Shown: positions 44,114 to 53,335 of the stretch, one piece after another
Layout of the letters: the number at the start of each line of letters is the position of its first letter
Numbering within the stretch: the stretch's first letter is position 1
DNA from: Pseudomonas soli
GTDB taxonomy: Bacteria; Pseudomonadota; Gammaproteobacteria; Pseudomonadales; Pseudomonadaceae
Direction of reading: 5' to 3'
Assembly (NCBI RefSeq): GCF_900110655.1
Contig: NZ_FOEQ01000003.1
Location: 434,001-498,000, forward strand
DNA: 64,000 nucleotides
Notes under the pieces: generated by a model
The model's database searches: none
What the model was told of the DNA's origin: nothing
The model's input: the letters and a program-made list of their open reading frames with translations, nothing else
Translations under genes and position numbers: made by a program

Positions 44114-45628
44114 ATGCTCGAACAGTACGTCAAGAAGATCCTCACCTCGCGCGTCTACGACGTTGCTGTCGAAACCCCGCTGCACCCTGCCGGGCAACTG
44201 AGCAAGCGCCTGGGCAACACGGTGCTGCTCAAGCGCGAGGACCTGCAGCCGGTGTTCTCGTTCAAGATCCGCGGGGCCTACAACAAGCTGGCGCAACTGA
44301 GCGCCGAGGAGCTGGCCCGTGGCGTGGTCACCGCCTCGGCCGGCAACCATGCCCAGGGCCTGGCACTGGCGGCGCGGGAGCTGGGTATCAAGGCGACCAT
44401 CGTCATGCCCAAGACCACCCCGGAGATCAAGATCGAAGGCGTGCGCTCGCGTGGTGGCAAGGTGTTGTTGCATGGCGACAGCTTCCCCGAGGCGCTGGCC
44501 TACTCGCTGAAGCTGGTGGAGGAGAAAGGTTTCGTCTACATCCACCCCTACGACGACCCACACACCATCGCCGGGCAAGGCACGGTGGCCATGGAGATTC
44601 TGCGCCAGCACCCGGGCCAGCTGGACGCGATCTTCGTGCCGGTCGGCGGCGGCGGTCTGATCGCCGGTATCGCCGCCTACGTGAAATACCTGCGCCCGGA
44701 GATCAAGGTCATCGGCGTCGAACCGGACGATTCCAATTGCCTGCAAGCTGCCATGGTCGCCGGTGAGCGCGTGGTGCTGCCGCAGGTCGGGCTTTTCGCC
44801 GACGGCGTGGCGGTGGCGCAGATCGGCCAGCACACCTTCGATATCTGCCGCCACCACGTGGACGAGGTCATTACCGTCAGCACTGACGAGATCTGTGCCG
44901 CAATCAAGGATATCTACGACGATACCCGCTCGATCACCGAACCTGCCGGTGCCCTCGGTGTTGCCGGGATCAAGAAGTACGTCGAGCTCAAGGGTGTGGC
45001 CGGGCAGACCCTGGTGGCCATCGACTCGGGCGCCAACGTCAACTTCGACCGCCTGCGGCATGTGGCCGAGCGCGCCGAGCTGGGCGAGAAGCGCGAAGCG
45101 ATCATCGCCGTGACCATTCCCGAGCGCCCAGGCAGCTTCAAGGCCTTCTGCGAGGCCATCGGCAAGCGCCAGATCACCGAATTCAACTACCGCAAGCACA
45201 CCTCCGACGAGGCGCACATCTTCGTCGGCGTACAGACTCACCCGGAAACCGACCCGCGTGCGGCATTGGTACAGCAGCTGACGGAGCAAGGTTTCCCCGT
45301 CACCGACCTGACCGACAACGAACTGGCCAAGCTGCATATCCGTCACATGGTGGGTGGCCACTCGGCCGGGGCCAGCGATGAGATGGTGCTGCGTTTCGAG
45401 TTCCCGGAGCGGCCCGGTGCCCTGTTCAACTTCCTCAACAAGCTGGGCGGGCGTTGGAACATCTCGATGTTCCACTACCGCAACCACGGCGCCGCCGACG
45501 GGCGCGTGGTCGCGGGCCTGCAGGTGCCGGAGGAAGAGCGTCACCTGGTGCCGGCAGCCTTGGCCAAGATCGGCTATCCATACTGGGACGAGACCGAGAA
45601 CCCGGCTTACCGGCTATTCTTGGGCTGA
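44114..45628 (+). CDS. ilvA: Threonine dehydratase IlvA (biosynthetic)
   Basis: A 504-residue PLP enzyme converting threonine to 2-oxobutyrate for isoleucine synthesis. The PLP lysine is Lys51 in SFKIRGAYNK, followed by VTASAGNHAQGLALAA and the phosphate loop VPVGGGGLIAGI. Two C-terminal ACT-like regulatory domains are visible (REAIIAVTIPERPGSFKAFCEAI and DEMVLRFEFPERPGALFNFLNKLGGR), the long form that is feedback-inhibited by isoleucine. Confidence 0.96.
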   Translation: MLEQYVKKILTSRVYDVAVETPLHPAGQLSKRLGNTVLLKREDLQPVFSFKIRGAYNKLAQLSAEELARGVVTASAGNHAQGLALAARELGIKATIVMPKTTPEIKIEGVRSRGGKVLLHGDSFPEALAYSLKLVEEKGFVYIHPYDDPHTIAGQGTVAMEILRQHPGQLDAIFVPVGGGGLIAGIAAYVKYLRPEIKVIGVEPDDSNCLQAAMVAGERVVLPQVGLFADGVAVAQIGQHTFDICRHHVDEVITVSTDEICAAIKDIYDDTRSITEPAGALGVAGIKKYVELKGVAGQTLVAIDSGANVNFDRLRHVAERAELGEKREAIIAVTIPERPGSFKAFCEAIGKRQITEFNYRKHTSDEAHIFVGVQTHPETDPRAALVQQLTEQGFPVTDLTDNELAKLHIRHMVGGHSAGASDEMVLRFEFPERPGALFNFLNKLGGRWNISMFHYRNHGAADGRVVAGLQVPEEERHLVPAALAKIGYPYWDETENPAYRLFLG

Positions 45629-45638
45629 ACACGCTTCA

Positions 45639-45670
45639 CCTCGCGGGGGCGGGCCTGCCCCGCGATGAGG
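45639..45670. repeat. REP-like hairpin after ilvA
   Basis: CCTCGCGGGG (45639-45648) pairs with CCCCGCGATGAGG (45658-45670) with a two-base bulge. It belongs to the GCGGGGCAAG-type REP family and may end ilvA transcription. Confidence 0.6.
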
Positions 45671-45707
45671 CCGAAAGCGAAAAAGCCTGCTGAAGGATGA
45701 TTTTCAC

Positions 45708-46133
45708 ATGGAACACCTGACCACCCTCAAGACCCTGCACATCCTCGCCACGGCCCTGTTGCTGCTTGGCGCCCTGGGCCTGGCGGGCTGGACCTGGCAT
45801 GCCCGGCGCAAGGGCGACACCGAGGCCTACGGCAAGTTGTTGCGCCGGCCGCTGGTGTTCGTCTGGCTGCTGATGGGGCTGTGCCTGCTGAGCATGCCGT
45901 TCACCGGCTGGTGGCTGGTGCACCTGGTCGGCTGGCCGCTGGGGCAGATCTGGGTGTTGGCCTCCAGCGTCATCTATACCCTTGGCGCGTTCGCCGTGTG
46001 GTGGCTGGTGGCGCGCCTGAACCGGCTGCGCAAGGCCGAAGCCGTAGGCTTGAAGTTCACCCTGGCGCTGGCAGTGTTCAGCGGTGTGTGCTTCCTGTCC
46101 ATCGCCGGCCTGATGGGCGCCAAGCCGGTCTGA
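45708..46133 (+). CDS. DUF2269 family membrane protein
   Basis: A 141-residue protein with four hydrophobic helices: TLKTLHILATALLLLGALGLAGW, PLVFVWLLMGLCLLSM, IWVLASSVIYTLGAFAVWWLVA and FTLALAVFSGVCFLSIAGLMGA. The length and the HILA start match DUF2269. Function is unknown. The 240 bases after it carry a REP-like fragment (46169-46190) and the rppH promoter. Confidence 0.83.
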   Translation: MEHLTTLKTLHILATALLLLGALGLAGWTWHARRKGDTEAYGKLLRRPLVFVWLLMGLCLLSMPFTGWWLVHLVGWPLGQIWVLASSVIYTLGAFAVWWLVARLNRLRKAEAVGLKFTLALAVFSGVCFLSIAGLMGAKPV

Positions 46134-46373
46134 TGACACTCGTCAGCCTGCTCCCATTGGCAAACTCTGGGAGCGGGCTGGCCCCGCGAGAGGCTGACGC
46201 AGTCGCGTCACCTTGCCTTCACGCAAACCCGGTATACCAGTGCCACGCCCGGTGTGGCGACGCTCGCTCAATACGCAGTCTTCACCTCGCCGCAGATAAG
46301 CTTGGCGGGCGCGTTGCTGCGCGCTCAGGCTTTGTGGAACAATGCGGCGACATGCGTTTGCGAGGTTGCTGCC

Positions 46374-46853
46374 GTGATCGACCCGGATGGTTTTCGCCCC
46401 AATGTCGGGATCATTCTCACGAATGATGCCGGGCAGGTGCTATGGGCTCGGCGGATCAACCAGGATGCCTGGCAGTTTCCCCAGGGTGGCATCAACCCTG
46501 ATGAAACGCCGGAAGATGCCCTGTACCGCGAGCTGAACGAAGAAGTGGGCCTGGAACGCCAGGATGTGGAAATACTTGCCTGCACCCGTGGCTGGTTGCG
46601 TTATCGTTTACCCCAGCGCCTGGTGCGCACCCACAGCCAGCCGCTGTGTATCGGCCAGAAACAGAAGTGGTTCCTGTTGCGCCTGGTGAGCAACGAGCAA
46701 CGGGTGCGCATGGACCTGACCGGCAAGCCGGAATTCGATGGCTGGCGCTGGGTCAGCTACTGGTATCCGCTGGGCCAGGTGGTGACATTCAAGCGCGAGG
46801 TGTACCGCCGCGCACTGAAAGAGCTAGCCCCGCGCCTGCTGACGCGCGACTGA
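46374..46853 (+). CDS. rppH: RNA pyrophosphohydrolase RppH
   Basis: A 159-residue Nudix enzyme that removes pyrophosphate from mRNA 5' ends. The Nudix box is [23 protein letters not shown], preceded by the RppH start [37 protein letters not shown] start it at GTG 46374 behind CGAGG. An in-frame ATG at 46254 would add 40 residues lacking family resemblance. It is followed 22 bases later by ptsP, the usual pairing in gamma-proteobacteria. Confidence 0.93.
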   Translation: MIDPDGFRPNVGIILTNDAGQVLWARRINQDAWQFPQGGINPDETPEDALYRELNEEVGLERQDVEILACTRGWLRYRLPQRLVRTHSQPLCIGQKQKWFLLRLVSNEQRVRMDLTGKPEFDGWRWVSYWYPLGQVVTFKREVYRRALKELAPRLLTRD

Positions 46854-46875
46854 CGACGGAGTCCGACCCCGAGCC

Positions 46876-49149
46876 ATGCTCAATACGCTGCGCAAGATCG
46901 TCCAGGAAGTGAACTCCGCCAAAGATCTCAAGACGGCGTTGGGTATCATTGTCTTGCGCGTAAAGGAGGCGATGGGCAGCCAGGTCTGCTCCGTCTATCT
47001 GCTTGACCCGGACACCAACCGCTTCGTGCTGATGGCCACCGAGGGCCTGAACAAGCGTTCCATCGGCAAGGTCAGCATGGCTCCTAATGAAGGCCTGGTC
47101 GGCCTGGTGGGTACCCGCGAGGAGCCACTGAACCTCGAGAACGCGGCCGACCACCCCCGTTACCGCTACTTCGCTGAAACCGGCGAAGAGAAATTCGCTT
47201 CCTTCCTCGGCGCACCGATCATTCACCACCGCCGTGTGGTGGGTGTCTTGGTCATCCAGCAAAAAGAGCGCCGCCAGTTCGACGAAGGCGAAGAGGCTTT
47301 CCTGGTCACCATGAGCGCGCAGCTCGCCGGGGTTATCGCCCACGCCGAGGCGACGGGTTCGATCCGTGGCCTGGGCCGTCAGGGCAAGGGCATCCAGGAA
47401 GCCCGTTTCGTCGGGGTGCCGGGTTCTCCGGGCGCCGCAGTCGGTCGATCGGTGGTGATGTTGCCGCCCGCCGACCTGGAGGTGGTGCCGGATCGCACTG
47501 TCGAGGACATCGACAACGAACTCAAGCTGTTCAACAATGCCCTGGAGGGCGTGCGCGAGGACATGCGCAAGCTGTCGGCCAAGCTTGCCACCCAGTTGCG
47601 TCCCGAAGAGCGTGCGCTGTTCGACGTGTACCTGATGATGCTCGAGGACGCCGCCCTTGGTGGCGAGGTGGTCGAGGTCATCAAGACCGGCCAGTGGGCC
47701 CAGGGCGCCTTGCGCCAAGTGGTCGGCGAACACGTCAATCGCTTCGAGCTGATGGATGACGACTACCTGCGCGAGCGGGCATCGGACGTCAAGGACCTGG
47801 GCCGGCGCCTGCTCGCGTACCTGCAGGAGGCCCGTTCGCAGTCACTGGTCTACCAGGACAACACCATTCTGGTCAGTGAAGAACTGACCCCCGCCATGCT
47901 CGGCGAGGTGCCGGAGGGCAAGCTGGTGGGCTTGGTGTCGGTACTCGGCTCGGGTAACTCCCACGTGGCGATCCTGGCCCGGGCCATGGGTATCCCCACG
48001 GTCATGGGGGTGGTCGACCTGCCTTACTCGAAGGCCGATGGCATCGAGATGATCGTCGACGGCTACAAGGGCGAAGTCTTCACCAACCCCGGCGAAGTGC
48101 TGCGCAAGCAATACAGCGACGTGGTCGAGGAAGAGCGCCAGCTGGCCAAGGGGCTCGATGCCCTGCGCGAACTGCCGTGCATCACCCCGGACGGCCACCG
48201 CATGCCGCTGTGGGTCAACACCGGCCTGCTCGCCGATGTGGCCCGCGCCCAGCAGCGCGGCGCCGAGGGCGTGGGTCTGTACCGCACGGAAGTGCCGTTC
48301 ATGATCAACCAGCGCTTCCCCAGCGAAAAGGAGCAGCTGGCGATTTACCGCGAGCAGCTGCAGGCGTTCCATCCGCTGCCGGTGACCATGCGCAGCCTCG
48401 ACATCGGTGGCGACAAGTCGCTGTCGTATTTCCCGATCAAGGAAGAGAACCCGTTCCTCGGCTGGCGCGGCATCCGTGTGACTCTCGACCACCCGGAAAT
48501 CTTCCTGGTGCAGACCCGCGCCATGCTCAAGGCCAGCGAGGGCCTGAACAACCTGCGCATCCTGCTGCCGATGATTTCCGGCATCCATGAGCTTGAAGAA
48601 GCCCAGCACCTGATCCACCGCGCCTGGGGCGAAGTGCGTGACGAAGGCACCGATGTGCCGATGCCGCCGGTAGGGGTGATGGTGGAGATCCCCGCCGCGG
48701 TGTACCAGACCCGCGAACTGGCGCGGCAGGTCGATTTCCTTTCGGTCGGCTCCAACGACCTCACCCAGTACCTGCTGGCCGTGGACCGCAACAACCCACG
48801 GGTCGCCGATCTGTACGACTATCTGCACCCGGCGGTGCTGCAGGCCCTGCAGACGGTGGTCAGCGTGGCCCACGAGGAAGGCAAGCCCGTCAGTATCTGC
48901 GGCGAGATGGCCGGTGATCCGGCTGCGGCGATCCTGCTGATGGCCATGGGCTTCGACAGCCTGTCGATGAACGCCACCAACCTGCCGAAGGTGAAGTGGA
49001 TGCTGCGCCAGATCAACCTGGGCAAGGCCAGGGAGCTGCTGGCCGACGCCATGAGCCATGACAACCCGCAGGTTATCCACAGCTCGTTGCAGCTGGCGCT
49101 GAAGAATCTCGGGCTGGCGCGGATGATCGGGCCGAACAAGACCCTCTGA
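46876..49149 (+). CDS. ptsP: Phosphoenolpyruvate-protein phosphotransferase PtsP (nitrogen PTS enzyme I)
   Basis: A 757-residue EI-Ntr. An N-terminal GAF domain (residues about 17-160, including GLVGLVGTREEPLNLENAADHPRYRYF) is followed by the PEP-utilising domains. The phosphorylated histidine is His363 in SGNSHVAILARAMGIPTVMG, and the C-terminal barrel has RSLDIGGDKSLSYFP and the catalytic cysteine in VSICGEMAGDP. It starts the regulatory phosphorelay through NPr to EIIA-Ntr, linking PEP/nitrogen status to metabolism and polyhydroxyalkanoate control. Confidence 0.96.
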   Translation: MLNTLRKIVQEVNSAKDLKTALGIIVLRVKEAMGSQVCSVYLLDPDTNRFVLMATEGLNKRSIGKVSMAPNEGLVGLVGTREEPLNLENAADHPRYRYFAETGEEKFASFLGAPIIHHRRVVGVLVIQQKERRQFDEGEEAFLVTMSAQLAGVIAHAEATGSIRGLGRQGKGIQEARFVGVPGSPGAAVGRSVVMLPPADLEVVPDRTVEDIDNELKLFNNALEGVREDMRKLSAKLATQLRPEERALFDVYLMMLEDAALGGEVVEVIKTGQWAQGALRQVVGEHVNRFELMDDDYLRERASDVKDLGRRLLAYLQEARSQSLVYQDNTILVSEELTPAMLGEVPEGKLVGLVSVLGSGNSHVAILARAMGIPTVMGVVDLPYSKADGIEMIVDGYKGEVFTNPGEVLRKQYSDVVEEERQLAKGLDALRELPCITPDGHRMPLWVNTGLLADVARAQQRGAEGVGLYRTEVPFMINQRFPSEKEQLAIYREQLQAFHPLPVTMRSLDIGGDKSLSYFPIKEENPFLGWRGIRVTLDHPEIFLVQTRAMLKASEGLNNLRILLPMISGIHELEEAQHLIHRAWGEVRDEGTDVPMPPVGVMVEIPAAVYQTRELARQVDFLSVGSNDLTQYLLAVDRNNPRVADLYDYLHPAVLQALQTVVSVAHEEGKPVSICGEMAGDPAAAILLMAMGFDSLSMNATNLPKVKWMLRQINLGKARELLADAMSHDNPQVIHSSLQLALKNLGLARMIGPNKTL

Positions 49150-49160
49150 TCGCCTGTACC

Positions 49161-49233
49161 GACCTCATCGCGGGCTCCGAAGCAAAGCTGTTGTTGCGAG
49201 CCCGTGGGAGCGGGCTTGCCCCGCGATGAGGTC
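49161..49233. repeat. REP-type nested palindrome
   Basis: The outer arms GACCTCATCGCGGG (49161-49174) and CCCGCGATGAGGTC (49220-49233) are a perfect 14-bp stem. An inner hairpin AGCCCG (49199-49204) with CGGGCT (49211-49216) lies within. It separates the convergent ptsP and NRDE genes and probably terminates both. Confidence 0.8.
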
Positions 49234-49235
49234 TA

Positions 49236-49982
49236 TCAGATCTCCAGGCTAACCTCGCCCAGATGCCTACCAAACGGCCCGAAACTGCGTTCGATCATGC
49301 GCCGCCGGCCTTGGTCATCGACAATCAGCACCGTACTCGCTCGCGTCCCATAGTTCTGGCTGGCGATGAACACGCTCGACAGCAGCCGCTCGGTGGCCAG
49401 CCCCACGCCGGTCTCGGGCAGTTCGCCGGCCGGTGCGGGCTGTGCATCGCCCAGCAGCGTCAGTAGCTGCTGTGGGTCAGCGTTCTCGAGCAATCCCTCA
49501 AGCCCGCTGCGAGCCTTCAGCAGCTTCGGCCACGGCGTATCCAGTCCGGCATTCGACAGCCCGTACACCCCCGGTTCAAGCAGGCGTGGTGCCGGCTCGC
49601 GGGCATGCAGGTAGCCCAATCGCTCGCCATCGCCGACCAGCAGGTTGAACCCCGAGTACTGGTCACTGCGGCTGGCCACCTGGTCCAGATAGGCCTCGAC
49701 CCCCAGTTCGCCCTGCAGATAGGCCGCCACCAGTTCACCGCGGGACCGTGGCCCCAACGGCTGGCGTGGATCACGGATATTGGTCAGCGCCGCAAAGCGC
49801 CCGTTCGGCCCGACACCCAGCCAGGTGCCACCGGCTTCCAGGTCACGCCCGGCGTGCACGCCCGGGGCGTCCTCCCAATTGCCCAGGGCCTGGGTCGGCC
49901 GCGCGTAGAACTCATCACGGTTGGCCGCGACGATCAGTGGTCGGGCTGTCCCCGGCCGCCAGGCGAATACGATCAGGCACAT
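49236..49982 (-). CDS. NRDE/TANGO2-family protein
   Basis: A 248-residue protein beginning MCLIVFAWRPGTARPLIVAANRDEFYARP, with the eponymous Asn-Arg-Asp-Glu motif and a cysteine at position 2 that could act as an N-terminal nucleophile. Later GGTWLGVGPNGRFAALTNIRDP and FNLLVGDGERLGYL are also family features. The eukaryotic homologue TANGO2 affects lipid/heme metabolism; the bacterial role is unclear. Confidence 0.88.
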   Translation of the reverse strand: MCLIVFAWRPGTARPLIVAANRDEFYARPTQALGNWEDAPGVHAGRDLEAGGTWLGVGPNGRFAALTNIRDPRQPLGPRSRGELVAAYLQGELGVEAYLDQVASRSDQYSGFNLLVGDGERLGYLHAREPAPRLLEPGVYGLSNAGLDTPWPKLLKARSGLEGLLENADPQQLLTLLGDAQPAPAGELPETGVGLATERLLSSVFIASQNYGTRASTVLIVDDQGRRRMIERSFGPFGRHLGEVSLEI

Positions 49983-50113
49983 AGGTTGTCCCCTGTGTTT
50001 TCGGCCACTCTACCCGCGCCGCCGGCCGCTATCCATCATCTGACACAGAGTTCACTAGAGCGCCGGGCGTGGCTTCCGTTACCATGCCGGATTGTTTTCC
50101 ACTGGGGCCACGA

Positions 50114-50896
50114 ATGGAATTCGCTCTCTATCTGCTGTTGGGCGCCTGCGCCGGCGTGCTGGCCGGGCTGTTCGGCGTCGGTGGCGGCATCATCATCGTG
50201 CCGGTGCTGGTGTTCAGCTTCACCTTGCAGGGCTTCGACCCTTCGGTGCTGACTCACCTGGCGGTCGGTACTTCGCTGGCAACCATCGTCTTCACCTCGA
50301 TCAACGCCGTGCGCGAGCACCAGCGCAAGGGCGCGGTGCAATGGCCGATCTTCGCCTGGATGACCGTGGGCATCCTGCTCGGCGCGCTGGTCGGGGCCAA
50401 GACCGCCTCGCTGATACAGGGCCCGATGCTGCAGAAGATCATCGGTGTGTTCGCCTTGGTGATCGCCGCGCAGATGGCCCTGGACCTCAAGCCCAAGGCC
50501 AGCCGCGGCATTCCTGGTAAGCCCGGATTGACCGCCGCCGGCGGTGTGATCGGCTGGGCCTCGGCCATTTTCGGGATCGGCGGCGGATCACTGACCGTAC
50601 CGTTCCTCACCTGGCGCAGCCTGCCCATGCAGCAGGCCGTGGCGACTTCGTCGGCCTGTGGCCTGCCGATTGCCTTGGCCAGTGCCTTGGGCTTCATGTG
50701 GCTGGGTTGGCACGAGGAACACCTGCCGGCCCACAGCCTGGGCTACGTCTATCTTCCGGCGCTGGTCGGCATCGCCGCCACCAGCATGTTCTTCGCCCGC
50801 TACGGCGCGCGTCTGGCGCACAAGCTGTCGCCGCGCGTGCTCAAGCGTCTGTTCGCCGCGCTGCTGTTCTGCGTCGGACTCAGCTTCCTTATCTGA
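50114..50896 (+). CDS. TauE/SafE-family sulfite exporter-like permease
   Basis: A 260-residue membrane protein with about eight helices and the family repeat [25 protein letters not shown] echoed by [22 protein letters not shown]. This family exports or imports sulfite, sulfoacetate and other anions. ATG 50114 is preferred to the upstream 50069 start because the added residues are not membrane-like. It lies 16 bases before lgt. Confidence 0.88.
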   Translation: MEFALYLLLGACAGVLAGLFGVGGGIIIVPVLVFSFTLQGFDPSVLTHLAVGTSLATIVFTSINAVREHQRKGAVQWPIFAWMTVGILLGALVGAKTASLIQGPMLQKIIGVFALVIAAQMALDLKPKASRGIPGKPGLTAAGGVIGWASAIFGIGGGSLTVPFLTWRSLPMQQAVATSSACGLPIALASALGFMWLGWHEEHLPAHSLGYVYLPALVGIAATSMFFARYGARLAHKLSPRVLKRLFAALLFCVGLSFLI

Positions 50897-50912
50897 ACCT
50901 AGAGGAAAGACA

Positions 50913-51722
50913 ATGCTGCCTTACCCGCAGATCGACCCGGTGGCCGTGGCCCTCGGTCCACTGAAAATCCACTGGTACGGCCTGATGTACCTGATCGGCA
51001 TCGGCGGCGCCTGGCTGCTGGCCTCGCGCCGGTTGAACCGCTTCGACCCGACCTGGAGCCGCGAGAAGCTTTCCGACCTGGTGTTCTGGCTGTCGATGGG
51101 CGTGATCGTCGGCGGGCGCCTGGGTTACGTGCTGTTCTACGACCTGCACCAGTACCTGGCCAACCCGACGCTGATCTTCGAGGTGTGGAAGGGCGGCATG
51201 TCGTTCCACGGTGGCTTCATCGGCGTGATGCTCGCCGCCTTGTGGTTCGGCAAACGCAACAATAAGTCGTTCTTCGAGCTGATGGACTTCGTCGCGCCGC
51301 TGGTGCCGATCGGCCTTGGCGCTGGGCGTATCGGCAACTTCATCAACGCCGAACTGTGGGGCAAGGCCACCGACGTGCCGTGGGCAATGATCTTCCCGCC
51401 GTTCAGTGACCCTGCGCAATTGCCGCGTCACCCGTCGCAGCTGTACCAGTTCGCCCTCGAAGGTGTGGCATTATTCGTCATCCTTTGGCTGTACTCGCGC
51501 AAGCCGCGCCCGACCATGGCCGTTTCCGGCATGTTCGCGCTGTTCTATGGCATCTTCCGCTTCATCGTGGAGTTCGTGCGCGTACCCGACGCACAGCTCG
51601 GCTACATCGCCTTTGGCTGGTTGACCATGGGTCAGTTGCTCTGCGTACCGATGATTCTCGGCGGCATCTTCCTGATCTGGTGGGCCTACAACCGTAAACC
51701 GTCGGCCAAGGCCACCGTCTGA
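50913..51722 (+). CDS. lgt: Prolipoprotein diacylglyceryl transferase Lgt
   Basis: A 269-residue inner-membrane enzyme that transfers diacylglycerol from phosphatidylglycerol to lipobox cysteines. The signature [17 protein letters not shown] is intact, as is the essential His region [13 protein letters not shown] and the seven-helix layout. The start at ATG 50913 follows AGAGGAAAG. It would process the adaptor and binding lipoproteins encoded elsewhere in this window. Confidence 0.96.
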   Translation: MLPYPQIDPVAVALGPLKIHWYGLMYLIGIGGAWLLASRRLNRFDPTWSREKLSDLVFWLSMGVIVGGRLGYVLFYDLHQYLANPTLIFEVWKGGMSFHGGFIGVMLAALWFGKRNNKSFFELMDFVAPLVPIGLGAGRIGNFINAELWGKATDVPWAMIFPPFSDPAQLPRHPSQLYQFALEGVALFVILWLYSRKPRPTMAVSGMFALFYGIFRFIVEFVRVPDAQLGYIAFGWLTMGQLLCVPMILGGIFLIWWAYNRKPSAKATV

Positions 51723-51727
51723 TTTCC

Positions 51728-51751
51728 ACGGCAGGGGCGCTCCCCTGCCGT
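51728..51751 (+). terminator. Hairpin between lgt and thyA
   Basis: ACGGCAGGGG (51728-51737) and CCCCTGCCGT (51742-51751) form a perfect 10-bp stem around CGCT, followed by TCTTGTT. It could end or attenuate lgt transcription ahead of thyA, whose start is 19 bases further on. Confidence 0.75.
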
Positions 51752-51769
51752 TCTTGTTACAGGTAAGCC

Positions 51770-52741
51770 ATGAAACAGTATCTAGACCTGGTCCGTGACG
51801 TCATAGACAACGGCACGCTGCAGGAAAACCGCACCGGTATCCGCACCATCAGCCTGCCCGGTGCCATGCTCAAGTTCGACCTGCAGAAGGGCTTTCCGGC
51901 CATCACCACGCGCAAACTGGCGTTCAAGTCGGCGATTGGCGAGATGGTCGGCTTCCTGCGCGGCGTGAAGAACGCCGGCGAGTTCCGCGAGCTGGGCTGC
52001 AAGGTCTGGGACCAGAACGCCAACGAAAACGCCCAGTGGCTGGCCAACCCGTTCCGCCAGGGGCATGACGACCTCGGCGAAATCTACGGCGTGCAATGGC
52101 GCCAGTGGCCCGGCTACAAGCGTATCCCGCTGAGCAACCCGGCCGCCATCGAGATGGCCGAGAAGGCCGGTTTCCGCCGTATCGCCCAGGACGAGGAGGA
52201 CGGCCAGGCGTTCGTCATCCTCTACAAGGCCATCGACCAGGTGCGCCAGTGCCTGGACACCATCGCCAACGACCCGGGCAGCCGGCGTATCCTGTTCCAC
52301 GGCTGGAACTGCGCCCAGCTCGACGAGATGGCCCTGCCACCGTGCCATTTGCTGTACCAGTTCCACCCGAATGTCGAAACTCGGGAAATCTCCCTGACCC
52401 TCTACATCCGCTCCAACGACCTGGGCCTGGGCACGCCGTTCAACCTCACCGAAGGTGCCGCGCTGCTGTCGCTGTTCGGCCGCCTGACGGGCTACACCCC
52501 GCGCTGGTTCACCTACTTCATCGGCGATGCCCATGTGTACGAAAACCACCTGGATATGCTGGGCGAGCAGATGAAGCGTGAACCGCTGGCGGCACCGAAG
52601 CTGGTGATCAGCGACCGCGTGCCGGCGTTTGCCGAGACCGGCAAGTACGAGCCGGAGTGGCTGGAGAAGATCGAACCGAGCGACTTCTGGCTGGAAGGCT
52701 ACGAGCACCATGCGCCGATGACGGCGCCGATGGCGGTCTGA
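51770..52741 (+). CDS. thyA: Thymidylate synthase ThyA, long form
   Basis: A 323-residue synthase making dTMP from dUMP with methylene-tetrahydrofolate. The catalytic cysteine is in [13 protein letters not shown], with the dUMP-binding arginines in [14 protein letters not shown] and the N-terminal [18 protein letters not shown]. It is about 60 residues longer than E. coli ThyA (264). One insertion lies after QWRQWPGYK ([20 protein letters not shown] onward) and a smaller one near the C-terminus. Reading frame and active site are intact. Confidence 0.95.
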   Translation: MKQYLDLVRDVIDNGTLQENRTGIRTISLPGAMLKFDLQKGFPAITTRKLAFKSAIGEMVGFLRGVKNAGEFRELGCKVWDQNANENAQWLANPFRQGHDDLGEIYGVQWRQWPGYKRIPLSNPAAIEMAEKAGFRRIAQDEEDGQAFVILYKAIDQVRQCLDTIANDPGSRRILFHGWNCAQLDEMALPPCHLLYQFHPNVETREISLTLYIRSNDLGLGTPFNLTEGAALLSLFGRLTGYTPRWFTYFIGDAHVYENHLDMLGEQMKREPLAAPKLVISDRVPAFAETGKYEPEWLEKIEPSDFWLEGYEHHAPMTAPMAV

Positions 52742-52755
52742 CTCAAGGAAGTGGG

Positions 52756-52774
52756 GGGGCCGCAAAGCGGCCCC
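52756..52774. terminator. Bidirectional terminator between thyA and cadR
   Basis: GGGGCCGC (52756-52763) and GCGGCCCC (52767-52774) form a perfect 8-bp stem with an AAA loop, in the 39-base gap between convergent genes. Confidence 0.75.
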
Positions 52775-52780
52775 AAGTCT

Positions 52781-53224
52781 CTAATGCCCGTGGCTGCGCC
52801 CCACATGGGAATGCTCGATCTCCGGCACCGACACCGCCCCATTCGTCTCCAACTGCTGCAAGATCGCGCACTCCGCCCCCTGCGCATTGCACTGCTGCCG
52901 CAGTTCCACCAGCTGCGCCTGCAGTGCCACCAGCCCATCGATCCTCGCCTGCACATGCTCGATATGCTCGTCGATCAGCGCGTTGACGCTGCCGCATGAG
53001 CCATCGGGGCTGTCGCGCAGGTTCAACAGGCTACGGATCTCGTCCAGGGTCATGTCCAAGGTGCGGCAGTTGCGGATGAAGGTCAGGCGCTCGACGTGGG
53101 CCTGGGTGTAGAGCCGGTAGTTTCCATCGCTGCGGGCAGGTTCCGGCAGCAGCTGTTCGCGCTCGTAGTAGCGGATGGTCTCCACGGCGCAGTCGGTGGC
53201 CTTGGCCAGTTCTCCGATCTTCAT
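52781..53224 (-). CDS. cadR: MerR-family cadmium/zinc-responsive regulator CadR
   Basis: A 147-residue regulator with an N-terminal winged helix (MKIGELAKATDCAVETIRYYEREQLLPEPARS), a dimerisation coiled-coil and metal ligands Cys77, Cys112 and Cys119 at the positions known for P. putida CadR. The His-rich tail (EHSHVGRSHGH) also matches, where a second metal site was described. It is divergent from cadA and should repress, then activate, that promoter by DNA untwisting when Cd(II) binds. Confidence 0.95.
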   Translation of the reverse strand: MKIGELAKATDCAVETIRYYEREQLLPEPARSDGNYRLYTQAHVERLTFIRNCRTLDMTLDEIRSLLNLRDSPDGSCGSVNALIDEHIEHVQARIDGLVALQAQLVELRQQCNAQGAECAILQQLETNGAVSVPEIEHSHVGRSHGH

Positions 53225-53245
53225 GGCAAATCTCCTGCAAAGGGC

Positions 53246-53276
53246 TTGACCCTATAGTGGCTACAGGGTGTTCACT
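53246..53276 (+). promoter_or_regulatory. cadA promoter with CadR operator dyad
   Basis: A -35 TTGACC (53246-53251) and a -10-like TTCACT (53271-53276) are separated by a long 19-base spacer, the hallmark of MerR-type control. The spacer holds the imperfect dyad ACCCTATAG-N3-CTACAGGGT (53249-53269), with 8 of 9 positions paired. It lies 22 bases from the cadR start and 60 from cadA. Confidence 0.88.
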
Positions 53277-53335
53277 TGGCAACAACCCACTCTGTGGATC
53301 TCTACAGAGGCCAGCGCTCAGTTAAGGATGATTCC

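Noticed and set aside
46254..46373. 40-residue N-terminal extension of RppH
   Set aside because: The added residues have no Nudix resemblance, while the GTG at 46374 has a ribosome site and gives the standard length.
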